Source: Monomorium pharaonis
Lineage: Eukaryota; Arthropoda; Insecta; Hymenoptera; Formicidae
DNA: 64,000 nt
Reading direction: 5' to 3'
Assembly: GCF_013373865.1 (NCBI RefSeq)
Contig: NC_050469.1
Coordinates: 12,372,740-12,436,739 of the forward strand
Translations under genes and position numbers: made by a program
Shown: positions 59,501 through 64,000 of the stretch, piece by piece
Layout of the letters: the number at the start of each line of letters is the position of its first letter
Position numbering within the stretch: position 1 is the stretch's first letter
Notes under the pieces: model-generated
What the model was told of the DNA's origin: nothing
Databases searched by the model: none
Seen by the model: only the letters and a program-made list of their open reading frames with translations

Positions 59501-62018
59501 GCTCACAACGTGAGTTCGTCTACCTGTGAAATTTATCTGGAAAATAATGTCGGAGACGAACTGCCGCTGTCCTGGACGAACCTTTTTCTACTTTTACACG
59601 GAATTGCCAATGTGTCGAAAGTAAAAATTCTTCGTAAGCTAATTCGCTATTCCTTCCGTTTCCGATAAACAGAAGGCAAATATTTTTTTTATTCGAGAAT
59701 ACAAACGTTATCACCTCAACGTCTTAAACGACTGGGCAGTTTGTCTCCGATAAAGAGAAATCAAGGGTCTTCGGCCCTTAGTTTTTTTTGCTCTTTGTTC
59801 GCTGGTGACCCACCTCCTCGTATTTTTTATCCGCCTCTTCTGCGATCAGTTTAGCCTGTGCTAGCTGCTGCTCCAACAAGGATACTCGGTCGTCCTCCAT
59901 GTTAGTGCGATTTTCGAGAGCCTTGCGTATCCTAATGATCGATCGTTCGTCGATTTTTAGAAACAAGTTAATCGTCGTTGAAAGAATGATCATCGTTGCG
60001 CACGAAGTGATTATTTCCTCGATTTTTTTAAATTTAACAAGAATGCAATAAAAAATCATGTAAATATATAAAGGTAATAAGATCAAATTTTTTAATTTTT
60101 CTGCCAATGCAAATTATTATGTTTAAGTATTGATGAATTTTTGTGTTCTACTATGAAAAATCAAGAAATTAGAGAAGAACGTATTTGATAATTTTACTCT
60201 CGTACGTGAGAAAGTACATCGTAGCAAAATCGTACGGAGCACACGTAAGTACACGTAAGTCATTCGTTATCAATGTCGATAAGCAAGTCTAACGTTATTT
60301 TAAGCGTTTACGTACTGCCATAAAGAAATCATAAGCGGCAATTAGATTTTAAAAATTAATGATACACCTAATGACCATCCTTTATATTCAATATTTTATA
60401 TGCATTCCATTATATATTTAAAAAAAATCAAATAGATTAAACTAAGAAAAATACAGCGTTTCTAATTCTTTCAACGTCGTAGCAAATTTGTTAACAATAC
60501 GTAATCAACAAAAAAGGATATTTGGAATCTATTTTCAATTAACGTAAGAATCACGGAAAACATTTGTGTACTAAAAAGTAAATCATTGTCGTAGCGGATG
60601 CGATATGCGACCACAAAAAGTAGGTCAGGATGTGGCGTTCCAAAATCCGCAAGATTTCATTTCGAGTCTACTTGAAGGGTATTGTCAAGTACAAAAGAGA
60701 GAGAATATCGCAAACTATTTCTTTTTTTATATGTATTAATTTTTAAATTCTGTAATAGTCGACTAAAATCGTTTATGACACCGTTACTTTATATACAATA
60801 ATTAGACACCTATTTGTGCACGTTTGTCGATAATGGAACGAAATTGGTATAATAATTATGTGAATTTCTCAACCTATCATAATTATATATGCGTAACTAG
60901 AATATTAAAGAGCTGTTGCGTTCGAGTCTATATTTGGCACGTTATTAGTCATGTCAAATCGCAATGCATTATATTGCATATAATTAAGTCGCGCAAAAAG
61001 GATTCAAGAGACATTTAGTGTCTTTTTCAGATCCTTTCAATGTGAGGCAATGCAAGATTAACGCGAAATTATACAAAAAAATAATACTTTTAAAGAGATA
61101 TATTAAAATTGTCTTTCAATATTATTATATATGTAGAATAATTCTTTCTATGTCTGCATTATATACTATGTTGTAATGTACTTATGCAGACAGAATACAT
61201 GATGGATTTATAGCAAAAGTGGTATAAACAAAATTAGAGGAAAGATAATTTTTTAAATATATTTGTATATTTAAACTTTTATATTTTTTATTTTCTAAAA
61301 ATATCTAGCTATGAGAAATTTTCATGTTTCATATACATAATGAAATATAGAGAAAATGTAAGGCAAAGAATTTTTTAGCTTTAATTCTATACAATAATGA
61401 GATAAAATTAAAACAGTAAAAGTATTGCATTACACCACTTTTGCATTTCACTTATAATTAATTCATTAATAATTTAGAATTATTCAATTATATTAATAAG
61501 AATGATCAAGAGTAAAATATTATAAATCTCGTATGTTTTTTCATAAATATATTCTACTCAACAATCATCTATTATTCATTCGTTACCGTTTACAATGTAT
61601 AAAAAATTCTGCCAATCCTAATTGACAATTGACCTGTAATATCTAATCGTAACGTCAATGTCTCTTAATCATTCTTTAAAAGAGAAAATACGTAACAACG
61701 AGCAGTTATTTTTTATGCATCGCGCTCAGATGTATTTATACATCATATAACAATTACAAAATAAACGTGAAATTATGTGTATCTTGATAACTGCTCATTG
61801 TAGGTAATATACAGAGCCATGATTCGCATAAATAAAAAAAAAAATTGCAACAATTATGTTGCGGATATCATAACGGACACTTACCGTTCGCTTTCATCGG
61901 CAGCTTGCGATGCCTCCGCCAATTTGGCGGTGGCCGTGGCAAGACGCTCCTCGGATCTCTCAAGGTCCTCCTCCAGCAGTTGAATACGGCGATTCAAGGC
62001 GGCAACTTCAGACTCAGC
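46787..62018 (-). CDS. Tm1: Tropomyosin (Tm1-like), 3' part with alternative exons
   Basis: Coiled-coil protein that lies along actin filaments and gates myosin binding. The window holds the central and C-terminal exons; the N-terminal exons are past the right edge. Gene order: shared 61885-62018; pair 59814-59931 or 59244-59361; pair 55998-56068 or 55118-55188; shared 54616-54691; pair 54150-54212 or 53874-53936; shared 53102-53171; then one of four terminal exons 52339-52421, 48330-48412, 47815-47894 or 46787-46869. All junctions are GT-AG with matching phases. The first member of each pair that resembles fly muscle Tm1 ([49 protein letters not shown]) and the one resembling cytoplasmic Tm1 (IRKALENRTNMEDDRV, VARKLVMMEQDLERAEEK, ATQREETFEGQVKIL) can be told apart. 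Up to 32 combinations are possible from these exons. Assignment to Tm1 rather than Tm2 rests on remembered similarity. Confidence 0.93.
46870..47814 (-). other. Interval between terminal exons c and d
   Basis: The 3' UTR of exon c with its (AT)n tract, then intron up to acceptor tctcgttgcag of exon d. Confidence 0.6.
47506..47548. repeat. (AT)n microsatellite
   Basis: About 43 bases of alternating AT in the presumed 3' UTR or intron beyond terminal exon c. Confidence 0.95.
47815..47894 (-). CDS. Tm1: Tropomyosin terminal exon c (ends ...FTELVG)
   Basis: Encodes DELVHEKEKYKYICDDLDLT then FTELVG and TAA, a close match to the classical insect tropomyosin C-terminus. A minus-strand AATAAA is at 47500-47505, next to the (AT)n tract. 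Confidence 0.92.
47895..48329 (-). other. Interval between terminal exons b and c
   Basis: The 3' UTR of exon b, then intron. No other feature. Confidence 0.6.
48330..48412 (-). CDS. Tm1: Tropomyosin terminal exon b (ends ...FFELYGV)
   Basis: Encodes DEMVTEKEKFKEVGDGLDMA then FFELYGV and TAA. A minus-strand AATAAA (TTTATT at 48288-48293) lies about 40 bases beyond the stop. Confidence 0.92.
49097..49151 (-). other. Possible cryptic or cassette exon in tropomyosin
   Basis: Acceptor ttgttgttagacag ends at 49152. Consensus donors follow at 49114 (ATG|gtacgtat) and at 49096 (ACG|gtgagtaa). Spliced after the shared exon 53102-53171, it would read Val-Ser-stop, cutting the protein short. No tropomyosin similarity. 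Confidence 0.3.
51272..51389. mobile_element. Fold-back MITE-like element with about 50-bp inverted arms
   Basis: The left arm (51272-51321, starting ctaaggttcaattcacgctc) and the reverse complement of the right arm (51340-51389) match at about 43-44 of 50 positions. The mismatches I see are all transitions. The loop is only about 18 bases. Non-coding and short, so a non-autonomous element remnant is likely. The family is unknown. Confidence 0.6.
52339..52421 (-). CDS. Tm1: Tropomyosin terminal exon a (ends ...LHDIQNM)
   Basis: Encodes DDLAAEREKNKLLQEEMEAT then LHDIQNM and TAG. The most diverged of the four C-termini. It lacks the usual aromatic residue near the end and so probably has different end-to-end overlap and partner binding. 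A minus-strand AATAAA (TTTATT at 52222-52227) lies about 112 bases after the stop, so it can have its own poly(A) site. Confidence 0.9.
52422..53101 (-). other. Tropomyosin intron before the first terminal exon
   Basis: AT-rich with a (CA)n tract near 52531-52556. No exon seen. Confidence 0.7.
53102..53171 (-). CDS. Tm1: Tropomyosin shared exon ([20 protein letters not shown]...)
   Basis: Encodes [20 protein letters not shown] and RLE, ending in phase 1 at GAAG|gtgcgt. All four terminal exons supply a matching phase. Confidence 0.95.
53172..53873 (-). other. Tropomyosin intron
   Basis: AT-rich, no extra exon recognised. Confidence 0.7.
53874..53936 (-). CDS. Tm1: Tropomyosin mutually exclusive exon, non-muscle type
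   Basis: Encodes ATQREETFEGQVKILDSQLK and E. 63 nt, phase 0 both ends, donor GAG|gtaagt. Confidence 0.92.
54150..54212 (-). CDS. Tm1: Tropomyosin mutually exclusive exon, muscle type
   Basis: Encodes [20 protein letters not shown] and E. 63 nt, phase 0 both ends, acceptor tgtacgtag, donor GAG|gtacac. Confidence 0.92.
54213..54615 (-). other. Tropomyosin intron
   Basis: AT-rich, no feature recognised. Confidence 0.7.
54616..54691 (-). CDS. Tm1: Tropomyosin shared exon ([20 protein letters not shown]...)
   Basis: Encodes [20 protein letters not shown] and then VSEEK, one of the most conserved tropomyosin segments. Acceptor attttacag, donor AAG|gtaaat. Confidence 0.95.
54692..55117 (-). other. 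Tropomyosin intron
   Basis: AT-rich, nothing else seen. Confidence 0.7.
55118..55188 (-). CDS. Tm1: Tropomyosin mutually exclusive exon, non-muscle type
   Basis: Encodes VARKLVMMEQDLERAEEKAE then LSES. 71 nt, the same phases as 55998-56068. Confidence 0.92.
55189..55997 (-). other. Tropomyosin intron between paired exons
   Basis: About 0.8 kb with no further exon seen. A CG-rich patch at 55740-55930 contains chance plus-strand open frames. Confidence 0.6.
55998..56068 (-). CDS. Tm1: Tropomyosin mutually exclusive exon, muscle type
   Basis: Encodes [20 protein letters not shown] then AGES. 71 nt, phase 0 to phase 2, acceptor gtttatacag, donor TC|gtaagc. Confidence 0.92.
56069..59243 (-). 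other. Tropomyosin intron with GC-rich segments
   Basis: Much less AT-rich than other introns, with CpG-rich stretches at 56100-57100 and 58140-59160. The latter holds a TATA-like ctatataatc near 58430. No tropomyosin-like exon is seen inside. It could hold an internal promoter or regulatory elements, but this is inference from composition only. Confidence 0.5.
59244..59361 (-). CDS. Tm1: Tropomyosin mutually exclusive exon, muscle type
   Basis: Encodes [20 protein letters not shown] and ends AEEADKKYDE. 118 nt. Including both members of the pair, or neither, would shift the frame, which fits strict exclusivity. Confidence 0.92.
59814..59931 (-). CDS. Tm1: Tropomyosin mutually exclusive exon, non-muscle type
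   Basis: Encodes RIRKALENRTNMEDDRVSLL and ends AEEADKKYEE. 118 nt, phase 2 to phase 0, the same length as its partner at 59244-59361. Resembles the cytoplasmic form of fly Tm1. Confidence 0.9.
59932..61884 (-). other. Tropomyosin intron
   Basis: AT-rich, with no exon or repeat recognised. Confidence 0.7.
61885..62018 (-). CDS. Tm1: Tropomyosin shared exon (AESEVAALNRRIQLLEEDL...)
   Basis: Encodes AESEVAALNRRIQLLEEDLE and continues to SQAADESER, a hallmark tropomyosin block. Acceptor tatgttacag, donor CG|gtaagt (phase 2). Confidence 0.95.
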
Positions 62019-64000
62019 CTGTAACATACCAGGAAATTCGAATAAAATAAAGGCTAAGCGATTTGCAATTGTTAATCTTACATTATCTTATCATTAATAA
62101 ACAATAAAGTATAATGGACAAACAACGCAAGATATACTCGCATTTTTGTGCAGCGTGTAAGAAGAAAAATAGGAGTAAATGCTAATTTAACTTAAAAGAG
62201 GGAAAAATTGACATCTAAATAATCACGTTATTATCATTTAAAAAACTTACACAAAAAATGAATTAGAAATAAAAAATTTAGAAAAGTATACATCGATAAA
62301 AGTCAATGATATAATGAATATTATTTCTATGATATGATTACATCTAAATTACTAAATAAATAAATAATATAATTTGTTGTACGATATGTATATACGAAAA
62401 ACACAGTAACTTGCTAAGTCATAAAACGAAGTAACTTAAGATCGAACGGCTGATGCGCTGTTATTGTTCGTGGCCTACCGGCACGACGTTGTAATCGAGC
62501 GCATGTCGATGCTGGATTAGGAACATTCTGAATCCAATTTAATGCTGTAACGTGTCGAGCGTGATCGGAGGTTGTAACAACAAAGCACTCGGACTAGAGA
62601 GATATCCGAGTGCATAACAATGACCTCGAGGCGGTCTCGTGCGTTGCATTAAGAGTTGGATCGAACGGATCATCGCCGTCATCGGTTTCAACCAAACTTT
62701 TGACTCGTAAATACACGTTGCTCCACCGCTCGTCAAATAGTAAAGATATATCGATGTAGATATGGTCGACGAGATAAACGCTACTAGATTTCAGATTGGC
62801 GATACGATAGATTGCTTTTCGATGAAACGATAAGCGTTTGTAAAGTGTGGCAATGTTTCAGACAGTAATGTAAAATCAACCACGAATGCTTGCTGTCAAA
62901 GAATGTAATTAATTATCAAAAATTGTTTCAATTTTATTGTCAGGACAATTAAATACTAATTTTAATGGTAAATGTATTCAATTGTATTCATTATTTTTAA
63001 TAATTATTAAAGTCTTAAGAAATGGAGACAATTTAAGATTATAAATGAGGTTCTAATTTTAATTGCAATTATTGTTACAAATAATAATTGGTAACTCTAT
63101 CGACAGAATTACATTAGACTGAGCGAAGTGTGCGATTTTTACGAATAAAAATTACTTAACGGTCGATTACACGTGTATCCGCGTACACAATTCGGGACCC
63201 TTGTCCTCGTTAGCTGCACCTGCCTACGATTGTGCGTCTCGTAAATGGCCCTAATTCATCCCGTACGCAGTGAACGTATCGCTTTACAACGCGGCTTTAT
63301 TTGCGGTGCGTGAACTTGGTATTCATAGATTTCGGCGCACCTCCTCGTCGATTTTATGGGGGTGATGTCAGCGGACTGACAACAATGATTGCATAATCAT
63401 CCAAACGGAATCGCGATAATTACAGACCCGCCAGCAGACTGATTGTTCGCTCAATTTGTATTGTGAACTATCATAATTATATTTATTTTGTCAAATGTTT
63501 CTGCCCAAATATAAGATGGAGGTGTCTAAATTTTGTTATAATATTTGTGTTATCTCGACAGAACAAAATTACCATTAATGAAAATAAAAAAGACACGATA
63601 TAAAATTTTCTTTTTATTTATGAAATTTTTCAATTAAATTTGTAAAGATGTGCGAACTATTCGTTTTGAATTCAAACTATTCAAAAATTTCGAATCTGAG
63701 ATTTAAATACAATTCATGTATATTGACAATTTTATAATACAATATATGAAGATTGATTGATAACAGAATTATATTATACAATCAATATTATTTTTCTATA
63801 TAGAAATCTTTTTTATTATCTATATATTAAAATTTAATCTAATAATTATGTAGTTAATTAAAAATCACGTTTCAATGATTAAATTCCATTTAATTTAAGT
63901 CGATTTAGTAAAATTGACTGATTTTGATTTCAATTCCGGCGTCAATAAAAAAAAATCTTGACTCGCACATCGTGTCACAAATATTTGGGAATAATCCGCT
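62019..64000 (-). other. Tropomyosin upstream intron (extends beyond the window)
   Basis: No tropomyosin N-terminal exon is recognised. Two less AT-rich patches (62440-62760 and 63150-63440) contain no convincing exon and could be regulatory. Confidence 0.6.

Overview
This window is animal nuclear DNA, almost certainly from an insect and most likely a hymenopteran (ant-like). Introns and spacers are AT-rich, genes are split by GT-AG introns, and every recognisable product is an animal protein. The order is inferred from remembered protein similarity, not from a search. There is no sign of bacterial or viral sequence, CRISPR, rRNA or tRNA.

Layout, left to right. (1) At 469-1523, minus strand, are the first two coding exons of a gene that runs off the left edge; it resembles insect DUF2236/MpaB-like proteins. 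(2) At 3882-8221, minus strand, is a 12-exon chemosensory ionotropic receptor (IR) with a diverged ligand pocket. (3) At 10812-13751, plus strand, is a complete seven-exon mitochondrial 3-hydroxyisobutyrate dehydrogenase (valine catabolism). (4) At 15.5-42.3 kb, plus strand, is Lasp: a GC-rich leader, then six coding exons giving a LIM domain, two nebulin repeats, a linker and an SH3 domain. Two introns of about 11.3 kb make up most of this region. (5) From 62.0 kb down to 46.8 kb, minus strand, is the 3' two-thirds or so of a tropomyosin gene (Tm1-like). It has three pairs of mutually exclusive internal exons and four alternative terminal exons. Its 5' exons lie beyond the right edge.

Lasp and tropomyosin are convergent neighbours whose stop codons lie 4.5 kb apart. 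Both products bind actin thin filaments, so this is a muscle/cytoskeleton block. The left third holds unrelated metabolic and chemosensory genes.

Repeats are modest: two fold-back MITE-like elements (14011-14187 and 51272-51389), three short tandem duplications and several microsatellites. I found no previously undescribed multi-gene system. The observations most worth checking are the modular exon design of tropomyosin, a possible cryptic exon and a long inverted repeat among its terminal exons, and the altered ligand-site residue and two unresolved splice junctions of the IR gene.
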